NCBI GenBank assembly: GCA_017848855.1
Contig: JAFIHF010000056.1
Location: 1 to 49,899 of the forward strand
Direction of reading: 5' to 3'
Length of the DNA: 49,899 nucleotides
Source: Rhodanobacter denitrificans
GTDB taxonomy: Bacteria > Pseudomonadota > Gammaproteobacteria > Xanthomonadales > Rhodanobacteraceae
The notes under the pieces were generated by a model. That model made no database searches. It was given only the letters and a program-made list of their open reading frames with translations, and was not told the origin of the DNA. Shown here piece after piece: positions 35,284-48,209 of the stretch (its first letter is position 1; the number at the start of each line of letters is the position of its first letter). Both the position numbers and the translations under genes were made by a program.

Positions 35284-35547
35284 TTCGCCCCATCCATGGG
35301 GCTCACCCCTTCGCGCTGCGCGCTACGGGGCCAGCCTTCGGCTGTCCAAATTCGTTCCAGACGAATTTGTGTTCGCCCCATCCATGGGGCTCGCCCTTCC
35401 ACGCTACGCGCTCCAGGGCCAGCCTTCGGCTGTCCAAATTCGTTCCAGACGAATTTGTGCTCGCCCCATCCATGGGGCTCGCCCTTCCACGCTACGCGCT
35501 CCAGGGCCAGCCTTCGGCTGTCCAAATTCGCTCCCGGCGAATTTGTC
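35284..35547. repeat. Three tandem 88-base repeats with three hairpins each
   Basis: Units are 35284-35371, 35372-35459 and 35460-35547. Each contains GCCCCATCCATGGGGC, AGCCTTCGGCT and an A/T-rich hairpin. In units 1 and 2 the last hairpin is CAAATTCGT-TCCAG-ACGAATTTG; in unit 3 it is CAAATTCGC-TCCCG-GCGAATTTG, a compensated base-pair change. Open frames through the array encode only the repeat and I do not consider them genes. The array lies between the M13 gene and tRNA-Ser, and no other gene is in 35084-35622. Confidence 0.88.
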
Positions 35548-35568
35548 GAACGAAGGGTTCTCATCAGA

Positions 35569-35637
35569 CCTCTCTCTCCGCCAGACACGCAAAACGCCCC
35601 ACAAGGGGGCGTTTTGCGTGTCTGGCGGAGAGAGAGG
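35569..35637 (-). terminator. 32-base perfect palindrome overlapping the tRNA-Ser 3' end
   Basis: The arms 35569-35600 and 35606-35637 are perfect complements with a five-base loop. On the minus strand the inner part acts as a terminator-like hairpin directly after the tRNA CCA end. The outer 15 bases of the right arm are the tRNA CCA plus 12 bases of its 3' strand, so the downstream arm could pair with the acceptor and T-stem 3' strand. Confidence 0.8.
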
Positions 35638-35715
35638 GATTCGAACCCTCGATAAGGCTTTTGACCCTATACTCCCTTAGCAGGGGAGCCCCTTCGGCCA
35701 CTCGGGCATCTCTCC
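35623..35715 (-). tRNA. tRNA-Ser (anticodon GCU)
   Basis: A 93-base class II tRNA with encoded CCA (TGG at 35623-35625 on the plus strand). The acceptor stem is GGAGAGA with TCTCTCC, the anticodon loop reads CTGCTAA with GCT as anticodon, the long variable arm of serine tRNAs is present, and the T-loop is GGTTCGAATCC. It reads AGC and AGU codons. Its position next to csrA corresponds to serV downstream of csrA in E. coli, so it belongs to the conserved recA to csrA block. Confidence 0.97.
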
Positions 35716-35797
35716 GTGTTTGTGATGCTGCGGCAGGGTCGGCAAGGATAACCGCCGACTGGCTTGAGGTAAAGCCCGGATGCCGCGAGCGGCGCAA

Positions 35798-36004
35798 TCA
35801 GTGTTCGTCGCCGCCGGACGCGGAACCGCCGCCCGACTCGTGCTCGCCCTTGATGCGCTGGTAGATCTCTTCGCGATGCACGGCAACGTTCTTCGGTGCA
35901 TTGATGCCGATGCGCACCTGGTTGCCCTTCACGCCCAGAACGGTGACGGTCACCTCGTCGCCGATCATCAGGGTTTCACCCACCCTGCGGGTCAGAATCA
36001 ACAT
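35798..36004 (-). CDS. csrA: Carbon storage regulator CsrA/RsmA
   Basis: A 68-residue RNA-binding dimer. [18 protein letters not shown] and [24 protein letters not shown] are nearly canonical, including the Leu4 and Arg44 region needed for GGA-motif binding. The C-terminal tail is Gly/Ser-rich and a little longer than in E. coli (61 residues). CsrA controls translation and stability of mRNAs for carbon flux, motility, biofilm and virulence. GGAG nine bases before the ATG is its ribosome-binding site. A gap of 257 bases separates it from alaS and should hold its own promoter. Confidence 0.97.
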   Translation of the reverse strand: MLILTRRVGETLMIGDEVTVTVLGVKGNQVRIGINAPKNVAVHREEIYQRIKGEHESGGGSASGGDEH

Positions 36005-36261
36005 GATTGCTACTCCATTAATTCCCGGTTCCAGATCCGCGGCAATGGTGCCTCACCCCTGAGCCCCCACCACCGCGGTTCGATGATCAACCCGGCAGGG
36101 CCCTACCGCCCCGCGAGTCCCCATCCGCCAACCTGCCGCGACAACCCAGTCCGTCGTATATGGAACGTGTAGTTTGGCGTCTGGCGATACTAGCGAGCGC
36201 GCGACAACGGCGCAATGCGCAGGTGCGTGCCCCCTGGCGGGGGCCGGGGGTTGACGCTGCC

Positions 36262-38901
<2,640 letters not shown>

Positions 38902-38947
38902 GCGTGGCTGCAATGTCTTTGGGAGACACGCCGCAACGCGGCCGCGA

Positions 38948-39442
38948 TCAGCTTTCTTCGTCGGCCTCGTCCACTTCGGCGTGGGTTGCGTATCTTACCG
39001 TGGCGGCGGCAAAGCCGCGGCGCAGGAGGAATTGTGCCCGTTTGCCCTGTTCGGCGCGATCCGCGGCGGGCTTGGCGCCGTAGTGGCGGCGCAGCTGGTG
39101 CATCGCGCTGGCGTTCCAGTCCACTTCGGCCTCGTCCAGCAGCTGGCGGATGGCGGCGTCGGCGAGGCCATGGGTTTTCAGCTCCATGCGGATGCGCGCG
39201 GGGCCGTAGCCTTGGGCGGCGCGGTTGCGGAGGAGCATGGCGGCGAAGCGTGTGTCGTCCTGGTAGTGCTGGTCGGCAAGTCGGCTTAGCGCCTCATCGG
39301 CTTCATCGCTATCGTAGCCGCCTTGGCCTAGCTTGCGGCGGAGTTCGCGTTTCGACTGTTCGCGGCGTGCGAGGAGGCCCAGCGCCTTGTCGTAGGCGCT
39401 GGGGCGGGGTTTGTCGGGGGTGTCGCTTTGCTTGCGCCTCAT
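38948..39442 (-). CDS. recX: Regulatory protein RecX
   Basis: A 164-residue three-helix-repeat protein that modulates RecA filaments. Typical segments are [53 protein letters not shown] and a C-terminal RRHYG...[11 protein letters not shown]. The ATG at 39442 is preferred because upstream in-frame sequence enters the dispersed repeat. Unlike in many bacteria, recX is separated from recA here by about 380 bases of repeats and a terminator-like hairpin, so coupled expression is weakened. Confidence 0.93.
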   Translation of the reverse strand: MRRKQSDTPDKPRPSAYDKALGLLARREQSKRELRRKLGQGGYDSDEADEALSRLADQHYQDDTRFAAMLLRNRAAQGYGPARIRMELKTHGLADAAIRQLLDEAEVDWNASAMHQLRRHYGAKPAADRAEQGKRAQFLLRRGFAAATVRYATHAEVDEADEES

Positions 39443-39532
39443 GGGGAAGCTGCCTTGTCGCCAGAACTTGGTACTGATCGCATGCTGGCTCGCTTGCGGC
39501 GGGCTTTCGGGCGCTTGCCGCAGCGCGCTTTT

Positions 39533-39664
39533 CCCCTCTCCCACTTGTGGGAGAGGGGTTGGGGAGAGGGGCTCTTGCTTGTGTGCTTACGTCAGCGACA
39601 AAGCGATTTCGGTCGCCTGCCGGCGCCCGAGTCACTTCTCTTTGCTGGCCCAAAGAGAAGTAAC
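39533..39664 (+). repeat. CTCTCCC palindrome and short structured element between recX and recA
   Basis: The palindrome is at 39533-39558. Hairpins H-a (39611-39628) and H-b (39631-39664) are in the same orientation as copy A. The segment 39480-39783 reads, on the minus strand, almost exactly like 8572-8830, except that the 8.7-kb copy lacks the CTCTCCC palindrome, which looks like an insertion here. Confidence 0.78.
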
Positions 39665-39681
39665 CAAGAGAAATGGCCTGT

Positions 39682-39783
39682 TCAATCCGCCGACTCTACA
39701 AGCCCGCTGTGTCGAGGGGATTGGACCAACGCTCGCCGACACGTCCCCCACAGCGGCCACTCCGCGACGTATCTGGAAACTGA
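39682..39783 (-). repeat. Conserved repeat module M2, inverted copy
   Basis: The inverse of 8572-8674, with the conserved ends ATCCGCCGACTCTACA and GACGTATCTGGAAACTGAG. It lies immediately upstream of the recA terminator hairpin. Confidence 0.75.
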
Positions 39784-39793
39784 GTGTAAAGGG

Positions 39794-39821
39794 TTGCGCC
39801 TCCGCTTCCGCGGAGGCGCAA
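39794..39821 (-). terminator. Terminator hairpin of recA
   Basis: On the minus strand TTGCGCCTCCGC and GCGGAGGCGCAA form a perfect 12-base stem with a GGAA loop, followed by CCCTTT. It starts five bases after the recA stop codon. The short T-run suggests partial read-through. Confidence 0.75.
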
Positions 39822-39825
39822 CAGA

Positions 39826-40860
<1,035 letters not shown>

Positions 40861-40984
40861 CGTCTTGGTTCCGGTTGGGCTGGGTATGGAGGGCATCATG
40901 CCCGGATCGCGTCTCACGGGCTGCGATCAAGGCGAACCGGGAGTATCCCATACCGGTCAAGCCGCCCCGCCGGCCCGCGGCGCT

Positions 40985-41494
40985 TCAGGTTGTCAGGGTT
41001 TGCCGCAAGCCCGCGAGCGCGGCCGCCACGGTCTGCCGGCGCACCGCCTCGCGGTCGCCGTCGAAACGGAACAGCTGGGCGTGGGCGTAGCCGCCGCGGC
41101 GCTTCCAGGCGATCCACACCGAACCCACGGGCTTTTCAGGTGTACCACCGGATGGCCCGGCGATGCCGGTGACCGCCACCGCCACGCCCGCGCCGAAGCG
41201 CGCCAGCGCGCCGGAGACCATCTCCAGCGCGGTCTCCTCGCTCACCGCGCCGGCATGCTCCAGCGTGCGCGGATCGACGCCGAGCAGCGCCTGCTTCGCC
41301 TCGTAGCTGTAGGTGACCACGCCGGCGTCGAACCAGGCCGAGCTGCCCGGCAGGTCGGTGAGCGTCTTGGCGATCCAGCCGCCGGAGCAGGATTCGGCGG
41401 TGACCAGCATCAGGCGCTGGCGCAGCGTCGCCTCCGCCACCGCCTGCGCCAGCGCGTGCAGTTCGGCATCGGTGGGAACGGATGGCGGCTCCAT
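40985..41494 (-). CDS. pncC: CinA C-terminal domain protein, nicotinamide-nucleotide amidohydrolase
   Basis: A 169-residue protein made only of the CinA C-terminal domain. Motifs are [31 protein letters not shown] and [10 protein letters not shown]. PncC deamidates NMN to nicotinate mononucleotide in pyridine-nucleotide recycling. Size and position upstream of recA match E. coli pncC (165 residues). It is divergent from mutS, with 63 bases between the two start codons. Confidence 0.95.
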   Translation of the reverse strand: MEPPSVPTDAELHALAQAVAEATLRQRLMLVTAESCSGGWIAKTLTDLPGSSAWFDAGVVTYSYEAKQALLGVDPRTLEHAGAVSEETALEMVSGALARFGAGVAVAVTGIAGPSGGTPEKPVGSVWIAWKRRGGYAHAQLFRFDGDREAVRRQTVAAALAGLRQTLTT

Positions 41495-41557
41495 GCGAAA
41501 CTCCTGCGTCTCGAAGCGCGCACCTTAGCGCGCTCGCCGCCCCCAGCCAAACGCCCG

Positions 41558-44149
41558 ATGACTGCTGACGATCTCTCCCTGCACACCCCGCTCATGCGCC
41601 AGTACCTCGCCGCCAAGGCGGCGCATCCGGACGTGCTGCTGTTCTTCCGCATGGGCGATTTCTACGAGCTGTTCTACGACGACGCGCGCAAGGCGGCGCG
41701 GCTCTTGGACATCACCCTGACCCAACGCGGGCAGTCGGCGGGGCAGCCGATCCCGATGGCGGGCGTGCCCTACCACGCGGTGGAGAACTACCTCGCGAAG
41801 CTGGTGCGGCTGGGCGAATCGGTGGCGATCTGCGAGCAGATCGGCGATCCGGCGCTGGCCAAGGGCATCGTGGAGCGCAAGGTGGTGCGCGTGGTCACGC
41901 CGGGCACGGTGACCGACGCCGCGCTGCTGGAGGAACGCCGCGACAACCTGCTCTTGGCAATCTCTGCAGGCGCGAAGGGCGGCTACGGTTTGGCTTGGGT
42001 GGATCTTTCCAGCGGCCGCTTCCTGCTCAGCGAAGTTCCGCACGCCGAGGCGCTGGCGGCGGAACTCGCACGCCTGCAGCCGGCGGAGACGCTGGTGGAC
42101 GAAAGCGTGGCTTGGCCGAAACTGGTCGCCGCCCTGCCCGGCCTGCGCAAGCGTCCGCCGTGGCACTTCGAAACCGATGCAGCACGACGCGAATTGAACC
42201 GCTTCTTCGGCACGCGCGACCTGGGCGGCTTCGGCGTGGATCAGCTGCCGCTCGCGATCGGCGCGGCCGGCTGCCTGCTCGGCTACGTCGAGGAAACCCA
42301 GAAGAGCGCGCTGCCGCACTTGAGCGGCATGGCGGTGGAAGCGGCCAGCGAAACCATCGCGCTGGATGCCGCCACCCGCCGCAACCTCGAACTCGATACC
42401 CATCCCAGCGGCCGCACCGAGCACACCCTGCTTGGGGTGCTGGACGAGACGGTGACGCCGATGGGCGCGCGCCTCTTGCGTCGCTGGCTGAACCGCCCGC
42501 TGCGCTCGCGCGAGGTGTTGCGCGGACGGCACCAGGCCATCGCCGCGCTGATCGACAGCCGCCGGCACGAGGCGCTGCGCGAGCAGTTGCGCGGCATCGG
42601 CGACCTGGAGCGCATCCTGGCGCGCGTGGCGTTGCGCTCGGCAAGGCCGCGCGACTTGTCTACGCTGCGCGATGGTTTGCTAGCGGCACCGGAGTTGCGA
42701 GCGAGCATCGAAGCGCTGGACAGCCCGTTGCTGCGCTCATTGGTCGCGCGCATCGGCGATCACACCGACAGCGCCGCCCTGCTCGCCCGCGCCATCGTCG
42801 AACAACCGCCGGTACTGCAACGCGACGGCGGCGTCATCAACGACGGCTACGACGCGGAGCTGGACGAGCTGCGCCGGCTCTCCACCCATGCCGACCAATA
42901 CCTCGTCGAGCTGGAGGAACGCGAGAAGGCCGCCAGCGGCATCCCCTCGCTGAAGGTCGGCTACAACCGCGTGCACGGCTACTACATCGAGATCAGCAAG
43001 GCGCAGTCGGACAAGGCGCCCACGCACTACACGCGCCGGCAGACCACCAAGAACGCCGAGCGCTACATCACCGAGGAACTCAAGCAGTTCGAGGACAAGG
43101 TACTCAGCGCGAAGGAGCGCTCTCTGATGCGCGAGCGCGCGCTGTACGAGGCGCTGCTGGACACGCTCACCGAACGGCTGGAGCCGCTGAAGCAGGCCGC
43201 CGCCGCGATCGCCGAACTCGACGTGCTCGCCACGCTCGCCGAACGTGCCGAAACGCTGGACTGGGGCGCGCCGGAACTCGCCGACGAACCCGGCATCGCG
43301 ATCGAGCGCGGCCGCCATCCGGTGGTGGAGAAGGTGCGCGAGGAGCCGTTCGAGCCGAACGACCTCGTGCTCAATGATGCCCGCCGCATGCTGGTCATCA
43401 CCGGCCCCAACATGGGCGGCAAGAGCACCTACATGCGGCAGAACGCGCTGATCGTGCTGCTCGCGCATATCGGCAGCTACGTGCCGGCATCGCGCGCGGT
43501 GATCGGCCCGGTCGACCGCATCTTCACCCGCATCGGCGCCGGCGACGACCTCTCGCGCGGCCAGTCCACCTTCATGGTGGAGATGAGCGAAACCGCGAAC
43601 ATCCTGCACAACGCCACCGCGCACAGCCTGGTGCTGATGGACGAGGTGGGCCGCGGCACCAGCACCTACGACGGCCTCGCGCTGGCGCGCGCCGCGGCGG
43701 TGCACCTGGCCACCGCAAGCCGCGCCTTCACCCTGTTCGCCACGCACTACTTCGAACTGACCGAACTGGCCAGCGAGTACGCCGGCATCGCCAACGTGCA
43801 CCTCGATGCCGTCGAGTACGGCGAACAGTTGGTGTTCATGCACGCGGTGAAGGACGGCCCCGCCAACCGCAGCTTCGGCCTGCAGGTGGCGGCGCTGGCC
43901 GGGCTGCCGAAGTCGGTGATCGCCGACGCGAAGCAGACGCTGGCTGCGCTGGAGCGCGGCGTGCATCCGGGCACCGTGCCGAACCCGCGGCCGGCGGGCG
44001 ACTGGGCGCCGCAGGCCGACCTGTTCGCCGCGCCCGACCCGAAACTCGCCGCGCTGGCCGACGCGCTGCACGCACTCGACCCCGACGCGATGACGCCCCG
44101 CGAAGCCCTGGAAACGCTGTATCGCCTGAAGCAAGCCAGCCGCACCTAG
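41558..44149 (+). CDS. mutS: DNA mismatch repair protein MutS
   Basis: An 863-residue mismatch sensor. The N-terminal Phe-X-Glu mismatch motif is in [13 protein letters not shown], the connector and lever domains follow, and the ATPase has Walker [10 protein letters not shown] (about 615-623), Walker [17 protein letters not shown] and the helix-turn-helix end. Its product with MutL starts post-replicative repair. The ATG at 41558 gives [16 protein letters not shown], the usual start; longer in-frame sequence upstream is antisense to pncC and recA. No frameshift or missing motif is seen. Confidence 0.98.
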   Translation: MTADDLSLHTPLMRQYLAAKAAHPDVLLFFRMGDFYELFYDDARKAARLLDITLTQRGQSAGQPIPMAGVPYHAVENYLAKLVRLGESVAICEQIGDPALAKGIVERKVVRVVTPGTVTDAALLEERRDNLLLAISAGAKGGYGLAWVDLSSGRFLLSEVPHAEALAAELARLQPAETLVDESVAWPKLVAALPGLRKRPPWHFETDAARRELNRFFGTRDLGGFGVDQLPLAIGAAGCLLGYVEETQKSALPHLSGMAVEAASETIALDAATRRNLELDTHPSGRTEHTLLGVLDETVTPMGARLLRRWLNRPLRSREVLRGRHQAIAALIDSRRHEALREQLRGIGDLERILARVALRSARPRDLSTLRDGLLAAPELRASIEALDSPLLRSLVARIGDHTDSAALLARAIVEQPPVLQRDGGVINDGYDAELDELRRLSTHADQYLVELEEREKAASGIPSLKVGYNRVHGYYIEISKAQSDKAPTHYTRRQTTKNAERYITEELKQFEDKVLSAKERSLMRERALYEALLDTLTERLEPLKQAAAAIAELDVLATLAERAETLDWGAPELADEPGIAIERGRHPVVEKVREEPFEPNDLVLNDARRMLVITGPNMGGKSTYMRQNALIVLLAHIGSYVPASRAVIGPVDRIFTRIGAGDDLSRGQSTFMVEMSETANILHNATAHSLVLMDEVGRGTSTYDGLALARAAAVHLATASRAFTLFATHYFELTELASEYAGIANVHLDAVEYGEQLVFMHAVKDGPANRSFGLQVAALAGLPKSVIADAKQTLAALERGVHPGTVPNPRPAGDWAPQADLFAAPDPKLAALADALHALDPDAMTPREALETLYRLKQASRT

Positions 44150-44216
44150 CGGCACTGGCGAGGGCGCAAACGCGAGCCTATGCTCGCCGCGTGGTCCCAC
44201 TGCGGAGGGGATTTCC

Positions 44217-44726
44217 ATGCGCGCTTCGATCCTGTTCGCGGCCGTCGTCGCGGCCGCCGCCCTGCCCGGCCTCGCCCTCGCCGCACACCAGCGGCCCGGC
44301 TTGTGGCAGCTCACCAGCCAGACGCACTTCGCCAAGGGCGGCCCGCAGATTCCCGCCGAGCTCCGCGCACGCATGCAGGCGCGCGGCATGCACCTGCCGG
44401 ATTTCGGTGCGCCGCACACCTTCAAGCACTGCGTGACGCCGGAACAGGCCGCCAAGCAGGAACATCCGGACTTCGGCCAGGACAAGGACTGCCGGATGGT
44501 CAGCGGCAGCTGGTCCGGCGATACCTTCCACGGCGAGATGGCGTGCAACAAAAGCTCGGGCCCATCGCACGGCAGCTTCGACGCCACCCTCGGCGGCGAC
44601 GGCACCAGCATGACGATGCACGGCCGCGTGCAGGGCAACGCACCGCAATTCGGCGGCGACTACGAGCTGGACATGCACTCGGAAGGCCACTGGCTCGGGC
44701 CGACCTGCGGCAAGGACGCCGGTTAA
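44217..44726 (+). CDS. DUF3617 family exported protein
   Basis: A 169-residue periplasmic protein. A signal peptide ends near LALAAHQ. The body has the DUF3617 pattern: RPGLWQLTSQ at the start, a Cys pair framed by FKHCVTPEQA and KDCRMVSGSWSG, then GEMACNKSSG and the C-terminal DMHSEGHWLGPTCG. Four cysteines probably form two disulfides. Its function is unknown. It lies 67 bases after mutS on the same strand. A short stem TAAACGGA/TCCGTTTA including the stop codon (44724-44746) may end the transcript. Confidence 0.85.
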   Translation: MRASILFAAVVAAAALPGLALAAHQRPGLWQLTSQTHFAKGGPQIPAELRARMQARGMHLPDFGAPHTFKHCVTPEQAAKQEHPDFGQDKDCRMVSGSWSGDTFHGEMACNKSSGPSHGSFDATLGGDGTSMTMHGRVQGNAPQFGGDYELDMHSEGHWLGPTCGKDAG

Positions 44727-44756
44727 ACGGAACTCCGCTCCGTTTAGCCGACCGGC

Positions 44757-45332
44757 TCAGCCGGCCGGCGGCTCGGGCGTCCGGTGCGCCTCGTCCGGCA
44801 TCGCGATATCGGGAATCGCGTCCCACTCGGCCTGGCTCAGGCCGGCCGGCGGCGGGGCCCGGTCCACCGGCGTGCGCGCCGGCAGGCGGCCGGCCAGCAC
44901 CAGCTGACGGATGCGCTCGAACACCTCGGCGCGGCCGAACGGCTTCTTCATGAAATCGTCGGCGCCGTAGCGCTGCACGTAGAACTGCTCGGTGGCCTGC
45001 ACGTTGCCGCTGATCATCACGATCGGGATGTGTGCGGTCGGCGGATCGTGGCGCAGCGCGCGCAGCACCGAAAAACCGGACACGCCGGGCAGCACGATGT
45101 CGAGGAAAATCAGGTCGGGACGCTCGTTGCGGGCCAGCGTCAGCGCGCTCTCGCCGTCGGCCGCCTTGAGCACCTCGTAGCCGTCCTGGCCGAGCATCTT
45201 GCCCAGCACCGCGCGGATCGTCGCCGAGTCGTCCACCACCAGCACCCGGGTGGCCACCGGCGCGCGCACGCGCGGTTCGCTGTGCCGGCGCTCGCCGCCC
45301 ACCAGCCGCTTGAACAAACCGAAACCGGCCAT
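44757..45332 (-). CDS. CheY/PilH-like response regulator, paralogue 1
   Basis: A 191-residue protein with a single receiver domain (about 27-150). Asp78 in LIFLDIVLPG is the phospho-acceptor, Ser108 takes the Thr/Ser position and Lys130 lies in FMKKPFG. A short amphipathic N-terminus, GLFKRLVGGE, and a Pro-rich C-terminal tail flank the domain. There is no output domain, so it acts by protein contact. Its closest relative in the window is the regulator at 47145-47690, with 70 consecutive identical bases. No kinase gene is adjacent. Confidence 0.9.
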   Translation of the reverse strand: MAGFGLFKRLVGGERRHSEPRVRAPVATRVLVVDDSATIRAVLGKMLGQDGYEVLKAADGESALTLARNERPDLIFLDIVLPGVSGFSVLRALRHDPPTAHIPIVMISGNVQATEQFYVQRYGADDFMKKPFGRAEVFERIRQLVLAGRLPARTPVDRAPPPAGLSQAEWDAIPDIAMPDEAHRTPEPPAG

Positions 45333-45538
45333 GCCCCGTCCCCTTCGCCGACGTACCCGCCTGCGCCGACGCAGTTTCCGCGTGGGCGCGGGCGGACGCA
45401 AGCGGGGCGGCCTATTGGCAAGGGAGACCTGCCTTCCGGCACAGCGCGCCACCGTGCACAAGCCGATCGGCCGCACGCGCGACATCACCTGCCATCCACC
45501 ACGAACGTGGCATGCCTGTGCGACGCGAACGGCCATCC

Positions 45539-45553
45539 ATAGCCACGCGCTAT
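45539..45553 (+). promoter_or_regulatory. Possible OxyR half-site upstream of the catalase gene
   Basis: ATAG-CCACGCG-CTAT fits the OxyR unit ATAG-N7-CTAT exactly. A full OxyR site has two such units; the next one at the proper spacing reads ATCG...CGAA and is weak. The site lies about 82 bases before the katA start, a reasonable place for activation. The rest of the 302-base gap (45333-45634) has no gene that I can support. Confidence 0.45.
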
Positions 45554-45634
45554 CGGCCGCATCGGAACAAACGAATTCCGGCGATCGCCATCGCCGCGTA
45601 GATTCGACCCGCCCCCCCACCACCGGAGCCCGTC

Positions 45635-47083
45635 ATGGCCAAGCCCCGCAAGCCCCGCCTCACCACCGCCGCCGGCGCGCCGGTGCCGGACAACCAGAAC
45701 ATCCTCACCGCCGGCCCGCGCGGCCCGGCCCTGCTGCAGGACGTGTGGCTGCTGGAGAAGCTGGCCCACTTCGACCGCGAGGTGATCCCCGAGCGGCGCA
45801 TGCACGCCAAGGGCTCGGGCGCGTTCGGCACCTTCACCGTGACCAGGGACATCACCCGCTACACCAAGGCGAAGATCTTCTCCAAGGTGGGCAAGCAGAC
45901 CGAGCTGTTCGCCCGCTTCACCACCGTGGCCGGCGAACGCGGCGCGGCCGACGCCGAGCGCGACATCCGCGGCTTCGCGCTGAAGTTCTACACCGAGGAA
46001 GGCAACTGGGACCTGGTCGGCAACAACACGCCGGTGTTCTTCTTCCGCGACCCGCTGAAGTTTCCCGACCTCAACCACGCGGTGAAGCGTGACCCGCGCA
46101 CCAACCTGCGCAGCGCGACCAGCAACTGGGATTTCTGGACCTCGCTGCCCGAGGCGCTGCACCAGGTCACCATCGTGATGAGCGAGCGCGGCATCCCCGC
46201 CAGCTACCGCCACATGCACGGCTTCGGCTCGCACACCTTCAGCTTCATCAACGCGAAGAACGAGCGCTTCTGGGTGAAGTTCCACCACGTCTGCCAGCAG
46301 GGCATCAGGAACCTCACCGATGCCGAGGCGGAGAAGATCATCGGCAAGGACCGCGAATCGCACCAGCGCGACCTGTACGAGGCGATCGAGCGCGGCGACT
46401 TCCCGAAGTGGAAGCTGTGCGTGCAGGTGATGCCGGAAAAGGACGCCGCGGAAGTGCCGTACCACCCGTTCGACCTCACCAAGGTGTGGCCGCACAAGGA
46501 CTACCCGCTGATCGAGGTGGGCGTGTGGGAGCTCAACCGGAACCCGGAGAACTTCTTCGCCGACGTCGAGCAGAGCGCGTTCAACCCGGCCCAGGTGGTG
46601 CCCGGCGTCGGCTTCTCGCCGGACAAGATGCTGCAGGCGCGGCTGTTCTCCTACGGCGACGCGCAGCGCTACCGGCTCGGCGTGAACCATCACCAGATTC
46701 CGGTGAACCGCCCGCGCTGCCCGTACCACAGCTTCCATCGCGACGGCGCGATGCGCGTGGACGGCAACCACGGCGGCACCCTGGCCTACGAGCCGAACAG
46801 CTACGGCGAATGGCAGGAGCAGCCGGACTTCCGCGAGCCGCCACTGTCGATCGAAGGCGCCGCCGACCACTGGAACCACCGCGTGGACGAGGACTACTAC
46901 TCGCAGCCCGGCGCGCTGTTCCGGCTGATGAGCGCGAAGCAGAAGAAGGCGCTGTTCGAGAACACCGCGCGCGCGATGCAGGGCGTGCCGGAGGAAATCC
47001 AGCGCCGCCACATCGCCCATTGCAGCAAGGCCGACAAGGCCTACGGCGAGGGCGTGGCGAAGGCGCTCGGCCTCAAGCCCTGA
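45635..47083 (+). CDS. katA: Monofunctional haem catalase (small subunit)
   Basis: A 482-residue catalase. Catalytic His57 lies in [12 protein letters not shown], Asn130 in [12 protein letters not shown], and the proximal haem ligand Tyr340 in [14 protein letters not shown]. The length fits the small-subunit clade that binds NADPH. It degrades hydrogen peroxide to water and oxygen in the cytoplasm or periplasm; no signal peptide is seen. GGAG precedes the ATG. It is flanked by two paralogous response regulators on the opposite strand, and a possible OxyR unit lies upstream. A strong terminator hairpin follows. The symbol katA is by clade resemblance. Confidence 0.95.
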   Translation: MAKPRKPRLTTAAGAPVPDNQNILTAGPRGPALLQDVWLLEKLAHFDREVIPERRMHAKGSGAFGTFTVTRDITRYTKAKIFSKVGKQTELFARFTTVAGERGAADAERDIRGFALKFYTEEGNWDLVGNNTPVFFFRDPLKFPDLNHAVKRDPRTNLRSATSNWDFWTSLPEALHQVTIVMSERGIPASYRHMHGFGSHTFSFINAKNERFWVKFHHVCQQGIRNLTDAEAEKIIGKDRESHQRDLYEAIERGDFPKWKLCVQVMPEKDAAEVPYHPFDLTKVWPHKDYPLIEVGVWELNRNPENFFADVEQSAFNPAQVVPGVGFSPDKMLQARLFSYGDAQRYRLGVNHHQIPVNRPRCPYHSFHRDGAMRVDGNHGGTLAYEPNSYGEWQEQPDFREPPLSIEGAADHWNHRVDEDYYSQPGALFRLMSAKQKKALFENTARAMQGVPEEIQRRHIAHCSKADKAYGEGVAKALGLKP

Positions 47084-47093
47084 AGCGCAACAG

Positions 47094-47123
47094 GCAGACG
47101 GCCCGCTCGCGCGGGCCGTCTGC
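47094..47123 (+). terminator. Terminator hairpin between catalase and the second regulator
   Basis: A perfect 13-base stem, GCAGACGGCCCGC with GCGGGCCGTCTGC, and a TCGC loop. No clear T-tract follows on either strand. It lies between convergent genes and could serve both. Confidence 0.75.
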
Positions 47124-47144
47124 TTCGAGACAGACTTGAGCGGC

Positions 47145-47690
47145 TCAGGCCGCCATGCCCGCCATCACGTCGTGCACGGCTTCGACCGCGGACGGTACGG
47201 CCGCCACCGGCGGTTCGACCGTGCGCGCCGCTAGGCGGTCCGCGCGCACCAGCGCCTCGATGCTGGCCTGCACCTCGATGCGGCCGAACGGCTTCTTCAT
47301 GAAATCGTCGGCGCCGTAGCGCTGCACGTAGAACTGCTCGGTGGCCTGCGGGTTGCCGCTGATCATCACGATCGGGATGTGCGCGGTGAGCGGATCGTGG
47401 CGCAGCGCGCGCAGCACCGCGAAGCCGTTGATGCCCGGCAGCACGATGTCGAGGAAGATCAGCTCGGGCAGCTCGGCCTTCGCCAGCTCCAGCGCCTGCT
47501 CGCCGTCGGCGACCTTCTGCACCGCGTAGCCGTCCTGCTCCAGCATGCGGCCCAGCACAGCGCAGATCGTGGGCGAGTCGTCCACCACCAGCATGCGCGT
47601 GCCCAGCGGCGCCAGCCGCCGGCCATCGGTCCGCGGTGCCGACGCCTCGGCGCCGCCCAGCCATCGCTTGAAGAATCCCATGCCGCTCAT
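47145..47690 (-). CDS. CheY/PilH-like response regulator, paralogue 2
   Basis: A 181-residue receiver protein with the same plan as the regulator at 44757-45332: amphipathic start GFFKRWLGG, a receiver domain with Asp81 in LIFLDIVLPG, and a divergent tail ending in VHDVMAGMAA. The stretch QATEQFYVQRYGADDFMKK is identical in both. Bases 47280-47349 are identical to 44931-45000, indicating recent duplication or gene conversion. The ATG at 47690 is used; 47681 is also possible. It converges on the catalase gene and has no adjacent kinase. Confidence 0.9.
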   Translation of the reverse strand: MSGMGFFKRWLGGAEASAPRTDGRRLAPLGTRMLVVDDSPTICAVLGRMLEQDGYAVQKVADGEQALELAKAELPELIFLDIVLPGINGFAVLRALRHDPLTAHIPIVMISGNPQATEQFYVQRYGADDFMKKPFGRIEVQASIEALVRADRLAARTVEPPVAAVPSAVEAVHDVMAGMAA

Positions 47691-47793
47691 CGCGTAGCCC
47701 TCCGCAGCCCGTGCCGCCCTTGCCGCGGATGGTGGGGCAGCGGCGCCGCGAAATCTGCGATGCACTGCTCAGAGCCTGCGCGGAAGATGTCGA

Positions 47794-48195
47794 TCACGTC
47801 TCATGGCGGTCTTTCAGCTGGCGCAATTCCCTGCGCGCGTGCTTGTCCGGGCGCTGACGCGGCGCCTGCACGCCGGCCAGCCGGCGCTGTTCGCGCTGCG
47901 CCTCGCGCGCCAGCCGGCTCGCCTCGCTCTCGCGGTACAGCGCCTGCGCCGCGCTGGCCGGACCGCGCCGGTCCGCCAGCGCCAGCACCTCGACTTCCAG
48001 CCGCTCTTCGCCACGGCCGATCCTCAGCGTGTCGCCCACATGCAGCGCCTTGGCCGGCTTGCAGCCGCCGCCGTTGACGTCGATCTTGCCGCCATCGATC
48101 GCCTGCTTGGCGAGGCTGCGGGTCTTGAAGAAGCGCGCGGCCCACAGCCATACGTCGACGCGCACTTCGGTCAACGCAGGCGTGACGGGATGCAT
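47794..48195 (-). CDS. hslR: Heat shock protein 15, S4-domain RNA-binding protein
   Basis: A 133-residue basic protein, the same length as E. coli Hsp15. The N-terminal S4 domain, VDVWLWAARFFKTRSLAKQAIDGGKIDVNG, is followed by a Lys/Arg-rich tail. Hsp15 binds stalled 50S subunits carrying nascent chain and tRNA and helps recycle them. It begins 14 bases after the AEC transporter stop codon, so the two probably share a transcript. I see no heat-shock promoter that I can name. Confidence 0.9.
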   Translation of the reverse strand: MHPVTPALTEVRVDVWLWAARFFKTRSLAKQAIDGGKIDVNGGGCKPAKALHVGDTLRIGRGEERLEVEVLALADRRGPASAAQALYRESEASRLAREAQREQRRLAGVQAPRQRPDKHARRELRQLKDRHET

Positions 48196-48209
48196 CGCGG
48201 TATACCCTC

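Noticed and set aside
35284-35547. CRISPR array or coding repeat protein
   Set aside because: Units are directly abutting 88-base repeats with internal hairpins and no spacers; no cas genes and no credible reading frame.
35194-35655. Open frames with repeated peptide blocks between the M13 gene and tRNA-Ser
   Set aside because: The peptide repeat is simply the translation of the three 88-base DNA repeats; there is no start context and the frames run into the tRNA gene.
40861-40984. LexA (SOS) box upstream of recA
   Set aside because: I searched for CTGT-N8-ACAG and for the xanthomonad TTAG...TACTA-type pattern and found neither. An ACCGG-N12-CCGGT symmetry is present but does not match a known LexA motif, so no site is annotated.
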